Shown: positions 18,330 to 25,767 of the stretch, one piece after another | Numbering within the stretch: the first letter of the stretch is position 1 | Layout of the letters: the number at the start of each line of letters is the position of its first letter | NCBI RefSeq assembly: GCF_009936215.1 | Contig: NZ_AP019551.1 | Location: forward strand, 1,326,708-1,390,707 | Direction of reading: 5' to 3' | Length of the DNA stretch: 64,000 nt | DNA from: Athalassotoga saccharophila | GTDB taxonomy: Bacteria > Thermotogota > Thermotogae > Mesoaciditogales > Mesoaciditogaceae | The notes under the pieces: generated by a model | What the model was told of the DNA's origin: nothing | Databases searched by the model: none | What the model saw: only the letters and a program-made list of their open reading frames with translations | Made by a program: the position numbers and the translations under genes

Positions 18330-19517
18330 TTAAGATGCTTTTTGGTATCCTTTCCCGAAGATCAGAAAGATGAGAGTTCCGATAAGTCCAAATGTGAAGG
18401 CCGTCAAGAAATTCACCGCCGGTGATATGATCCACAAAAAGGCACTCAAAAAAGCAACTATCGATACGATACCATCTCTCACGAGGTAATAGGTTCCAAA
18501 AGTTCCAGCCTTCTGGCCCTCTGGAGAAAGATCCATTATCAGAGATTTTCTTGTTGGTTCGCCAAATTCTTTAAGACCCCTTATTACAAATGCAACGATT
18601 AAAAGTTCAAAACTTCTTGAGAAAAGCAGAATAAGTGGAAAGAGAGTGAAAAAACCGAAAGTTATAACCACAAATGGCTTTTTCGCGTGTCTATCGGCAA
18701 GATACGCAACGGGCACATAAATTATCATGGCTGTTAACATTTCTATCATTGTCAATATTCCAAACTGAAAAGCATCAAGGCCATTCTTCTCGACCACCCA
18801 CACAACGACGAAAGCATAGGGAATCTGTTCGCAAAACCTTACAAATATATCGGATATCAATAGGATACCAAGATTCCCTTTTAGATTTTTAAGCATTGCC
18901 ATTATTTTGACGGGAGCCGATTTTTTGCCGGAATCTTTTATAAAAGCGTTAAAGATGAAGATAGACACAATGGCAAGGGCCATTGCTATGATAAATGAGA
19001 TCCTTATACCTTTTGTAATGCCGTAAAGATCTATCAAAATACCTCCGATAAGAGGGCCGAGCGCCATAGGAACTCTTCTGACAAGAGAATGCATCGAAAC
19101 TCCCATTACCCTTTTGTTTTTCGGTACGGCATCCGATATCAGGCTCATTATCGCAGGCATGGCGATTGCAGACCACGCGATGAAAAAAATTGCGCCGATG
19201 AGCACATATTGCCAAGCAGGTAATATTATGACTATCGCATATCCTATCATCGAAAAGAGGGTAAAAAATATAAGGGACTTTTTATAGCCTATCTTATCGC
19301 TTAAATAGCCTCCGGGAAATGAATATAGGGCTCCAAGCAAGTTTTGCATCCCGTTTAGAGCGCCCACAGAAATGGCACTTCCGCCGAGAGCGATTAAATA
19401 GAGTGGTAAAAATTTGTCACCCATGTATTGTCCCATGCCCACCATTATGACAAGTCCAAGCATGGAAAGCATGGAAGAATTTAGCGCGAAAAAATCCGTT
19501 AATCTTTTTTTGTTCAC
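18330..19517 (-). CDS. MFS transporter
   Basis: 395-residue major facilitator with about 12 hydrophobic segments. The loop 2-3 motif is visible as GGYLSDKIGYKKSLIF and its half-repeat as AYLADRHAKKPFVV. The GTG start overlaps the stop of the ChrB-like gene (GTGA), so the two are translated together; this suggests an exporter linked to oxyanion or metal stress, though the family itself does not show the substrate. It lacks the CHR domain of true ChrA chromate pumps. Confidence 0.88.
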   Translation of the reverse strand: MNKKRLTDFFALNSSMLSMLGLVIMVGMGQYMGDKFLPLYLIALGGSAISVGALNGMQNLLGALYSFPGGYLSDKIGYKKSLIFFTLFSMIGYAIVIILPAWQYVLIGAIFFIAWSAIAMPAIMSLISDAVPKNKRVMGVSMHSLVRRVPMALGPLIGGILIDLYGITKGIRISFIIAMALAIVSIFIFNAFIKDSGKKSAPVKIMAMLKNLKGNLGILLISDIFVRFCEQIPYAFVVVWVVEKNGLDAFQFGILTMIEMLTAMIIYVPVAYLADRHAKKPFVVITFGFFTLFPLILLFSRSFELLIVAFVIRGLKEFGEPTRKSLIMDLSPEGQKAGTFGTYYLVRDGIVSIVAFLSAFLWIISPAVNFLTAFTFGLIGTLIFLIFGKGYQKAS

Positions 19518-19939
19518 TTATATCTTACCTTTATAGCAGCGTAAAGTGCATCGTAGACCTTAAATTGTTCCTCAAGATTTTTGATGTCATCTGGATAAAT
19601 CAAAGAAAATCCGCTCGCCAGAATTTCAAGACCGGCAGCGTAAGGATCGTCGTCAAGATGGTTTGTATCAGCCGCATTTACGATTTCTCCCATCTTTTGC
19701 AAGGCGGGATCTGTTATCTTGTATTTTTCGAGAATTGAGAGAAAAGAACAATGTCCATCTTTATGACCAAGATCAACTCCTTCGATATCGAAAGGAATCG
19801 CATTTTCTCTTTGTGCCGTTTCCATCACCAGCGATTTTGCCACAAAGAGAAATTCTGCCTGACTATCAATGAACCTTTTTATCAACCACGGACAGGCAAC
19901 CCTATCGACATGAACATGAGATCTTGTCACCCATTTCAT
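19514..19939 (-). CDS. ChrB-like chromate resistance protein
   Basis: About 141 residues of the ChrB C-terminal type (the 'chromate resistance exported protein' family). Diagnostic segments are RSHVHVDRVACPWLIKRFID near the start and VDLGHKDGHCSFLSILEKY in the middle. No signal peptide is seen. ATG 19939 is preferred over a TTG 27 bp upstream because AAAGGGATGA precedes it at good spacing. It heads a two-gene operon with an MFS transporter and is divergent from the copper operon. Family members are linked to chromate resistance; the biochemical role is not settled. Confidence 0.85.
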   Translation of the reverse strand: MKWVTRSHVHVDRVACPWLIKRFIDSQAEFLFVAKSLVMETAQRENAIPFDIEGVDLGHKDGHCSFLSILEKYKITDPALQKMGEIVNAADTNHLDDDPYAAGLEILASGFSLIYPDDIKNLEEQFKVYDALYAAIKVRYK

Positions 19940-19957
19940 ATAATCATCCCTTTCTTG

Positions 19958-19987
19958 CTTGATCAAATATAAGTATACCCGATCAAG
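19958..19987. promoter_or_regulatory. Inverted repeat upstream of the chrB-like gene
   Basis: CTTGATC (19958-19964) and GATCAAG (19981-19987) form a perfect 7-bp inverted repeat with a 16-bp spacer. The spacer contains a minus-strand TATACT that could be the -10 of the chrB/MFS operon. This geometry fits an operator, but no regulator gene is adjacent other than csoR. Confidence 0.45.
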
Positions 19988-20114
19988 TTAAAATTTTGAA
20001 TCATTCGGCTCAAATACCACATAAGATACGTAAAATTGGCAGTTTTGAGTTGGTAGCCGTCCGCTTTTAACAAACAATTATTTTTTCCTTTACTTCAAAG
20101 AAACAAATGTATTC

Positions 20115-20151
20115 TACAATGAAATTGATCCCTACCCTGTGGGGGTGGGAT
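20115..20151 (+). promoter_or_regulatory. copA promoter -10 with CsoR-type operator
   Basis: A -10 TACAAT (20115-20120) is followed at 20128-20151 by a GC-rich pseudo-palindrome, ATCCC..CCC....GGG..GGGAT, in an otherwise AT-rich stretch. This closely resembles the CsoR operator of copper operons (the C-tract/G-tract dyad described in Mycobacterium and Bacillus). It lies 30 bp before the copA start, at or just after the expected transcription start. A csoR gene is third in the operon. Confidence 0.8.
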
Positions 20152-20181
20152 ATATGGAGAAGTTTCGGAGGATGTGAAAAT

Positions 20182-22368
20182 ATGCAGGAGAAAGAGGTAA
20201 AGTTGGACATAGAAGGGATGACCTGCGCATCGTGCGTGAAAGCAGTCGAAAAATCGATATCTAAACTCGAAGGAGTCTCTTTCGTATCTGTGAACCTTAT
20301 GGATGAAAAGGCCATTGTGAAATTCGATCCGGCAGTTGTAAAAGTGAAAGATATGGAAAAAAACGTGAAAAAGGCCGGCTACGGAGCAACCCTTATCTTA
20401 GACGATGATTACGATCGCGACGAGATGAAGCGTAAAAAAACAGTTCGTACCTTCAGAAACAGGTTCATCTTTTCTGCCATATTCGCGTCACCTCTGCTGT
20501 TCATTTCGATGGCACATACATTTGGTCTTACATTGCCTGCCATAATTTCTCCGGATCTTTCTCCTTTGAATTTTGCGCTTGTTCAGATACTGCTTGTCAT
20601 ACCTATAATCATCTTCGGAAGAAATTTTTATATAAAAGGTATCCCTTTGCTTTTCAAAGGGGAGCCCAACATGGACACATTGGTAGGACTTGGCACGGGA
20701 GCGGCTATAATTTACAGTTTGTTTTCGACCGTCGAGATAATTTTAGGTCACCCCAAGTATGTCTCGGGTCTGTATTTTGACACGGCAGGGGTTATTGTCA
20801 CACTTATTTCTTTGGGAAAATACTTAGAAAATCTTTCAAAATCGAGGACATCTACGGCTATAAAAAAGTTAATGAGTCTCAAGCCCAAAACGGCAATCTT
20901 GAAGTCTGGAAATACACAAAAAGAGATTCCAGTTGACGAGGTTGAAGTTGGCGATATTTTAATAGTCAAAGCGGGAATGATAGTACCTGTCGATGGTGTC
21001 GTTCTGTCCGGTAACGCCTCAATAGATCAATCAATGTTAACTGGAGAGCCAATACCCATAGACGCATCAAAAGGTACCCATGTTTCTGCTGGAAGCATTA
21101 ATTTAGATGGAATGATAGAGATTGAAGCACAAAAAGTTGGAAAAGACACCGTCATTTCGAAAATAATAAAGTTGATCCGCGATGCTCAATCATCGAAAGC
21201 GCCGATAGCCCGGCTCGCAGATATCGTAAGCGGATACTTCGTACCAATAGTCATAGGAATAGCGGCATTAACTTTTGTTGTATGGCTTTTGATCGGAATG
21301 GGCTTTATCTTTGCCCTTACGATGAGTATAGCCGTGCTCGTCATAGCATGTCCCTGTGCCCTTGGGCTTGCAACACCGACTGCGATAATGGTCGGAAGTG
21401 GAAAAGCGGCCGAAAATGGGATACTTTTCAAAAGCGGAGAAGCACTCGAAACTCTACGAAAGGTAAAGATCTTTGTCTTTGACAAAACCGGGACGATTAC
21501 ATATGGAAAGCCAAAAGTTGTGGATATTGTGCCTATAAATTACGACAGAGATGAATTTTTCAAAATCGCCGCATCGATGTCTTCAAAAAGTTCCCATCCC
21601 TTAGATAAAGCCATATCAAACGAATATAAATCTGAATTGTTCGACGTTGAGGATTTTCAGGTCATCGCAGGAAAGGGAATTACCGGGATAATAAAGGGGA
21701 AAAGGGTAAGAATGGGAAACGCAAAATTCATAGAATATGGAGGTGAACTTTCGGTAAAGGATGGAGAAACACCTGTCTTTGTAGAATATGATGGTAAAGT
21801 AATAGGCTTTATAGGTATTTCCGATGAAATAAACCCGACGGCCGTTAAAGCAATTAAAAAATTAAAACAAATTGGGAATGTTTACATGCTTACGGGAGAC
21901 AATGTCAAAATGGCACAAGTAATAGCGAAACAGGTTGGAATAGACGATTTCTTCGCGGAAATATTGCCCGATCAAAAGGCCCAAATAATCGAACAACTCA
22001 AGAAAAATGGCATCAAAGTTGCGATGATCGGTGATGGGATAAACGATTCTGTAGCACTCGCGAAGGCCGATGTTGGCATTGCCGTAGCATCCGGTACAGA
22101 CATAGCGATGGAAAGTGCGGATATAGTTTTAATGAAAAACGATTTAGAAGATATCGTCAAGGCAATAGAACTTTCAAACGCAACCATAAAGAATGTCAAA
22201 GAAAATCTTTTCTGGGCATTTTTCTACAATATTATAGGAATACCGATAGCGGCGGGAGTTTTGTACATGCCTTTTGGCATATCTTTAAATCCAATGATAG
22301 CGGCACTGGCAATGGCTTTTTCTTCAGTTACGGTTGTGACTAATGCTATAAGACTTAAGGGTAATTGA
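20182..22368 (+). CDS. copA: Copper-translocating P1B-type ATPase
   Basis: Exports Cu(I) across the inner membrane; 728 residues. One N-terminal metal-binding domain (GMTCASC), transmembrane CPC ion site in IACPCALGLATPTA, TGEP, DKTGTITYG phosphorylation site, SSHPLDKAI nucleotide-binding motif, and YN with MAFSSVTVVTNAIRL in the last helices. The hinge motif reads GDGINDSVAL where GDGINDAPAL is usual. I chose ATG 20182, with GGAGG 10 bp before it; an earlier in-frame start at 20107 would place the CsoR-like operator inside the gene. First gene of the copper operon. Confidence 0.96.
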   Translation: MQEKEVKLDIEGMTCASCVKAVEKSISKLEGVSFVSVNLMDEKAIVKFDPAVVKVKDMEKNVKKAGYGATLILDDDYDRDEMKRKKTVRTFRNRFIFSAIFASPLLFISMAHTFGLTLPAIISPDLSPLNFALVQILLVIPIIIFGRNFYIKGIPLLFKGEPNMDTLVGLGTGAAIIYSLFSTVEIILGHPKYVSGLYFDTAGVIVTLISLGKYLENLSKSRTSTAIKKLMSLKPKTAILKSGNTQKEIPVDEVEVGDILIVKAGMIVPVDGVVLSGNASIDQSMLTGEPIPIDASKGTHVSAGSINLDGMIEIEAQKVGKDTVISKIIKLIRDAQSSKAPIARLADIVSGYFVPIVIGIAALTFVVWLLIGMGFIFALTMSIAVLVIACPCALGLATPTAIMVGSGKAAENGILFKSGEALETLRKVKIFVFDKTGTITYGKPKVVDIVPINYDRDEFFKIAASMSSKSSHPLDKAISNEYKSELFDVEDFQVIAGKGITGIIKGKRVRMGNAKFIEYGGELSVKDGETPVFVEYDGKVIGFIGISDEINPTAVKAIKKLKQIGNVYMLTGDNVKMAQVIAKQVGIDDFFAEILPDQKAQIIEQLKKNGIKVAMIGDGINDSVALAKADVGIAVASGTDIAMESADIVLMKNDLEDIVKAIELSNATIKNVKENLFWAFFYNIIGIPIAAGVLYMPFGISLNPMIAALAMAFSSVTVVTNAIRLKGN

Positions 22369-22381
22369 AAGGAGATTAAAT

Positions 22382-22585
22382 ATGAAGTTGTACATTGATG
22401 GAATGACGTGTGAACATTGTAAGATGCGTGTGGAAAAAGCACTGAAAGAGATAAAGGGAGTTAAAAAGGCCGAGGTAAATCTCGATAATGGTACGGCAGA
22501 GGTAGAGACAAAAAAAGAGATCTCATTCGATACATTCAAAAGCGCAATAGAAGATGCCGGATACACGCTTGTGAGGGTAGAATGA
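22382..22585 (+). CDS. copZ: Copper chaperone CopZ
   Basis: 67-residue heavy-metal-associated domain protein with the Cu(I) site GMTCEHC and the ferredoxin-like beta-alpha-beta-beta-alpha-beta pattern. It hands Cu(I) to CopA, whose own N-terminal domain it resembles. The ribosome site AAAGGAGA precedes the ATG. It lies 13 bp after copA and 1 bp before csoR, in one operon. Confidence 0.95.
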   Translation: MKLYIDGMTCEHCKMRVEKALKEIKGVKKAEVNLDNGTAEVETKKEISFDTFKSAIEDAGYTLVRVE

Positions 22586-22586
22586 T

Positions 22587-22886
22587 ATGGAAGAATTTCA
22601 CGTTCACCATATGGCCGATCATCTAAAACATGAAGAGGCATTGAATCTTTTGAAAACTGCGAGAGGCCATCTCGATGCGGTTATCAAGATGATAGAAGAT
22701 GAAAGATATTGTGTTGATATCTCGACGCAACTGCTTGCGATAATAGCCCTTTTGAAAAAGGCAAATACATCGGTAATAAACAAACACATAGAAACATGTG
22801 TTAAAGATGCCATTAACAACGGAGATGTTGACGAAAAATTGAAAGAATTAGAAACGCTTATGAAGTACCTCGAAAAATCTTTGTGA
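22587..22886 (+). CDS. csoR: CsoR-family copper-sensing repressor
   Basis: 99-residue all-helical DUF156 (CsoR/FrmR/RcnR) repressor. The three Cu(I) ligands of CsoR are present as Cys in DERYCVDI and His and Cys in NKHIETCV, the C-H-C set that separates CsoR from nickel or formaldehyde sensors. An N-terminal extension holds several His (FHVHHMADHLKHEE). It should repress its own operon from the GC-rich dyad upstream of copA and release DNA on binding Cu(I). Confidence 0.93.
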   Translation: MEEFHVHHMADHLKHEEALNLLKTARGHLDAVIKMIEDERYCVDISTQLLAIIALLKKANTSVINKHIETCVKDAINNGDVDEKLKELETLMKYLEKSL

Positions 22887-22898
22887 GGGAGGACTGAA

Positions 22899-23282
22899 AT
22901 GAAAGTTGTTGAAAGAAAGATAAAAACTAAGGATTTTGAAGTTGTGAAGAATAAATTGAAAGATCTTGTGAATTCTCATAACTTTGCCGTGCTTGCCGAG
23001 CATGATTTTGGTGCGATTCTGAAATCGAAGGGTAAAAATCTCGGGAAAAATGCGATCGTTTTTGACATATGCAACGCATCGAAGGCCCATGAAATTTTGA
23101 CGATCTCTCCAATCGAGGGAATAAATTTACCCTGCAAGATCGGAATTTTCGAAGAGTCAAATGGTTACCATGTTGCATATCTTGATCCAAAAGCAATAGA
23201 GACAAATGATGAAAGTCTGAAATCCATTTTCAAGGAAATAAGCGGAGTGCTTGAGGAAATATCGTTAAAACTTTCTGAGTGA
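22899..23282 (+). CDS. DUF302 domain protein
   Basis: 127 residues with the DUF302 signature: AVLAEHDFGAILKSKGKNLG, VFDICNASKAHEIL and LPCKIGIFEESNGYHVAYLDP. Family members are small alpha/beta proteins of unknown function that are often found near redox or metal genes. GGAGG precedes the ATG and it lies 12 bp after csoR, so it is probably in the copper-controlled operon. Confidence 0.85.
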   Translation: MKVVERKIKTKDFEVVKNKLKDLVNSHNFAVLAEHDFGAILKSKGKNLGKNAIVFDICNASKAHEILTISPIEGINLPCKIGIFEESNGYHVAYLDPKAIETNDESLKSIFKEISGVLEEISLKLSE

Positions 23283-23296
23283 ATGGAGATGGTGCC

Positions 23297-23533
23297 ATGA
23301 AAAAAATAGATCCAATCGACGAAAACACGACGATAAAAGAAATACTCGATAAAGATCCGTCATTGCAGTCTGAACTTTTAAAACTTGGGTTTAACACGTG
23401 CTGTGCAAAAATGCAGACAATCAAGAATTTTGCCCAAGAAAAACAGATCGATGTAAGAAAAGCAATGGAAGTTTTGAACACAAAGATAGAAGAGATAAAC
23501 GAAGTAAACGAAATTTTAGAAGAAGGGATGTGA
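23297..23533 (+). CDS. DUF1858-like (redox disulfide) small protein
   Basis: 78 residues. The N-terminal half matches the DUF1858 / ScdA-N pattern: TTIKEILDKDPSLQSELLKLGFNTCCAKMQTIKNFAQ, with a vicinal CC pair. Related domains accompany hybrid-cluster and iron-sulfur repair proteins. The C-terminal half is a charged helix. ATG 23297 with GGAGATGG upstream is preferred over a GTG 18 bp earlier. It follows the DUF302 gene and may share copper control; function not known. Confidence 0.75.
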   Translation: MKKIDPIDENTTIKEILDKDPSLQSELLKLGFNTCCAKMQTIKNFAQEKQIDVRKAMEVLNTKIEEINEVNEILEEGM

Positions 23534-23537
23534 AAAT

Positions 23538-23837
23538 ATGATGTGGTGGTACGGAGGTCCTGGATTTGGTAATTGGGGTGGATATGGTTGGGGCTGGGGC
23601 GGAGGATTGCTTATGATGATAATAGGCATTTTAGGATTTCTTTTTGTGCTTTGGGGAATAGTCATGATCGTAAGATGGTCTACAATGGGAACTCACCGGC
23701 CGTATCGCACCTATCGCAATCATTATTACCGAAACAATTACGATGATGCCGTCTCTGCGCTTAAGATGAGGTACGCCAGAGGAGAGATCACAAAAGAAGA
23801 GTACGAAAGAATGCTACGAGATTTAATGAATAACTGA
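23538..23837 (+). CDS. Small membrane protein with C-terminal SHOCT domain
   Basis: 99 residues. A Gly/Trp-rich N-terminus (WWYGGPGFGNWGGYGWGWGGG) leads into one transmembrane helix, then a Tyr/Arg/His-rich linker and a SHOCT oligomerisation domain (LKMRYARGEITKEEYERMLRDL). SHOCT proteins of this form are common next to copper-efflux genes. It starts 4 bp after the preceding gene; a short GTGCC...GGCAC hairpin follows the stop and may end the operon. Confidence 0.85.
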   Translation: MMWWYGGPGFGNWGGYGWGWGGGLLMMIIGILGFLFVLWGIVMIVRWSTMGTHRPYRTYRNHYYRNNYDDAVSALKMRYARGEITKEEYERMLRDLMNN

Positions 23838-23854
23838 AACCTTTGATCCGGCAG

Positions 23855-23930
23855 GTGCCCATAATGGCACGTAGCACGTGGCTCGTAGCATGTAGAATTG
23901 AGAATTGAAAAATTTCAATTGACAATTGGA
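23855..23930. repeat. Low-complexity intergenic repeat tract with hairpins
   Basis: Three elements in a row: a GTGCC-CATAAT-GGCAC hairpin (23855-23870), a degenerate repeat of GTAGCACGTGGCTCGTAGCATGTAG type (about 23871-23895), and an AATTG-rich tract (23896-23929) that includes a perfect 8-bp hairpin AATTGAAA/TTTCAATT. No coding potential was seen. Similar AATTGA and GTAGC tracts occur as scattered intergenic repeats in other genomes. Confidence 0.6.
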
Positions 23931-24021
23931 ATAGATTCGCTTCTCAGACTGTGCTATGAAGGTCTCGTGGGCATCCGACTTTTGAAGTGAGTTTAGATAC
24001 TCTAAGAAGGAGATGATTTTT

Positions 24022-24189
24022 ATGGAAGAGAAATTGTTCAAATGTGATATATGCGGCCTGCATTACAAAGAGGAATCTCTTGCAAAACAATGCTACGAGT
24101 GGTGTTCTACTCACAATGGAAGTTGCAACGTGGAAATTACCAAATACTCCGTTGAAGCCCAATCAAAATCGAAATTTTCAATAAAGTAA
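24022..24189 (+). CDS. Small Cys-rich (zinc-ribbon-like) protein
   Basis: 55 residues, with an AAGGAGATGA ribosome site 6 bp upstream. The sequence starts MEEKLFKCDICGLHYKEESL and has further cysteines in QCYEWCSTH and GSCNVEI, so six Cys and two His could form a zinc or iron-sulfur site. Similar CxxCGLHYxxxxxAxxCxxWC proteins of 50-60 residues occur in archaea and thermophilic bacteria near metal or redox genes; the function is unknown. It stands alone after the copper operon. Confidence 0.75.
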   Translation: MEEKLFKCDICGLHYKEESLAKQCYEWCSTHNGSCNVEITKYSVEAQSKSKFSIK

Positions 24190-24246
24190 ATTTTGCCAAA
24201 AAAGTTTTACAATGATATTTTTTGCTTCCATGACGATATATGAATC

Positions 24247-24285
24247 GTGATATTCTCCTATTTCTTGGGAGAATTCTTGCTTAAA
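24247..24285 (-). mobile_element. IS200/IS605-like right-end footprint (remnant)
   Basis: Read on the minus strand this is TTTAAGCAAGAATTCTCC, a short hairpin region, then GGAGAATATCAC. The first 18 bases are identical to those at 33291-33308 on the plus strand, and the closing GGAG.AT.TCAC also matches. This arrangement is what I know from right ends of tnpB-carrying IS200/IS605 elements. No tnpB or tnpA remains beside it. Confidence 0.55.
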
Positions 24286-24318
24286 GTTGAAATCTACTTT
24301 GGAAAAGAGGTGATTGAA

Positions 24319-24519
24319 ATGTTACCGATCCAGCAATTACCGGCTGTACCACATTTAATCTTTGGGATTTTCAATTTGTCAGTTCCAGATTTGATTGTAT
24401 GGGTGATTGTTATAGGTGGCTTTTTCTTTGCCGCATGGCTAAGGTTACCTAAAATCTTCGAAGGGAGAGAAAAGCAAAATGAATCTGACAAGAAAAACTC
24501 AAGAAATGATAAGAGATAA
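24319..24519 (+). CDS. Small single-span membrane protein of unknown function
   Basis: 66 residues, not recognised. A hydrophobic helix (residues about 24-43, DLIVWVIVIGGFFFAAWLRL) is followed by a charged, Lys/Asn-rich tail. ATG 24319 follows AAGAGGTGA. It overlaps the cytochrome b gene downstream by 41 bp, which argues that it is a small accessory subunit of that complex. A promoter-like TTGCCA-17-TATTTT lies at 24193-24221. Confidence 0.6.
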   Translation: MLPIQQLPAVPHLIFGIFNLSVPDLIVWVIVIGGFFFAAWLRLPKIFEGREKQNESDKKNSRNDKR

Positions 24520-25086
24520 CATGTCAATGGAGGATGCACTGCCGACAAAGATGCCGGTATACGTTAACTCATTTGCCTATATTTTTGGAGTCATAACACT
24601 TTCGGCTCTGGGTTTTGTCGTGATAACGGGGATAATCCTTGCAGCCTTTGGCCCTCAATGGTATCACTTTTCAAATGCTGGTCATTTTTTCAATTCTTTA
24701 CACTTTTGGGGAGTTCAGATTTTTTTGCAGCCTTGATTGCGCATTTACTCACAAAGTTTTTCATGGCGGCATGGAGAGACGGACGATGGAAAACATGGGT
24801 AATCGGTATGTTTGCATTTGCACTGTCAATTTTTGAAGCCTACACAGGTTATCTTTCGCAAACGAACTGGGATTCTCAATGGATTGCGGTTCAGGCAAAA
24901 GATGCTATGAACGCGCTTGGCATAGGAGGATTTTTTAATACAATGAATACGGCCCAGGTTCTAACATTGCATGTTGCGGTTATTCCTTTGATACTTGTCG
25001 CTTTTGTGCTCATTCATCTTATCGTCGTAAGAAGTGACGGGCCTGTGAAACCATTAGAGGAAAAAGATTCGGGGCGAAAAAAATGA
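24479..25086 (+). pseudogene. Cytochrome b6-like N-terminal subunit, frameshifted
   Basis: Quinol-oxidising cytochrome b, N-terminal half (b6-like), broken by a one-base shift in a T7 run at 24720-24726. Adding one T restores a 202-residue protein. It then has paired haem histidines: LHFWG and LIAHLL 14 residues apart, and LTLHVAV and VLIHLIV 15 apart, the latter spacing as in b6-type proteins. As read, translation stops after 85 residues (VQIFLQP). ATG 24479 has GGGAGAG 8 bp upstream. The frameshift may be a true mutation, a sequencing error or transcript slippage on the T-run. Confidence 0.75.
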
Positions 25087-25767
25087 GTCGAAAAACAGAT
25101 GAGTACTTTAAAGATGTCCCAATGAAATCTTACGATCTTATAAAAGAAGGATTAATTGTCTTTGGTGTTGTATCTGCATTGATAATTGTCCTCGCAGTAA
25201 TCTTCGGTTCTCCAGATTATCCAACGGTTACGGCAAAACAATGCGTCGCCCCAACAACGTCAGGTATGGATTGACAATTATTCAAAAGCGCTCGACAATG
25301 CAACTGTTGTGAATGAAAAAGTCCAAATCGTAAATGGAGATTACGGACCCTTGCCGGTGATGATGAATGGCTTGCTTTTGCTTGGTAAGTCCGGACTTTT
25401 AGAAGGCGCCCTTCAAAAGAATGAATCTCCTTACGATTTTTACAATTTGAATTACACAAAACCTTTACTTCTGTTTCAGGGTAAAGTGTACCATAGCGTG
25501 GCAAAATCTTTGAATATGCTTGGAGAAGATTGGGGAATTTCAAATGAAACGGGAAATTATCCCGGTGCGTGGTGGTTGTGGCCATACACTTTCTTTTACC
25601 AAATTCCTCCCATGTCAACTTCTCCAAACGGAGATTTGGAAGTTGGACTTATAATGATAGGTCTGTTTTTGGTACTTCTATTTTTGCCCGTTATCCCTAT
25701 TTTAAACAAAATTCCGAAATGGGTTAAAGTTTACAGAATTATCTGGAGAGATTGGTACAAAAGATGA
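25083..25767 (+). pseudogene. Cytochrome b C-terminal (subunit IV-like) protein, frameshifted
   Basis: Second half of the split cytochrome b. The first frame gives MSRKTDEYFKDVPMKSYDLI, one membrane helix and PDYPTVTAKQ, then a stop. The rest continues in the next frame as QVWIDNYSKALDN ... WWLWPYTFFYQIPP ... PKWVKVYRIIWRDWYKR. Removing one C from the CCCC run at 25249-25252 restores about 227 residues. No canonical PEWY quinol-site motif is seen. The ATG overlaps the preceding gene by 4 bp and its stop overlaps the methyltransferase start. No Rieske or cytochrome c gene is nearby. Confidence 0.72.

Noticed and set aside
20107-20181. Upstream in-frame start extending CopA by 25 residues
   Set aside because: The extension would contain the operator dyad and has no ribosome site; ATG 20182 has GGAGG at proper distance.
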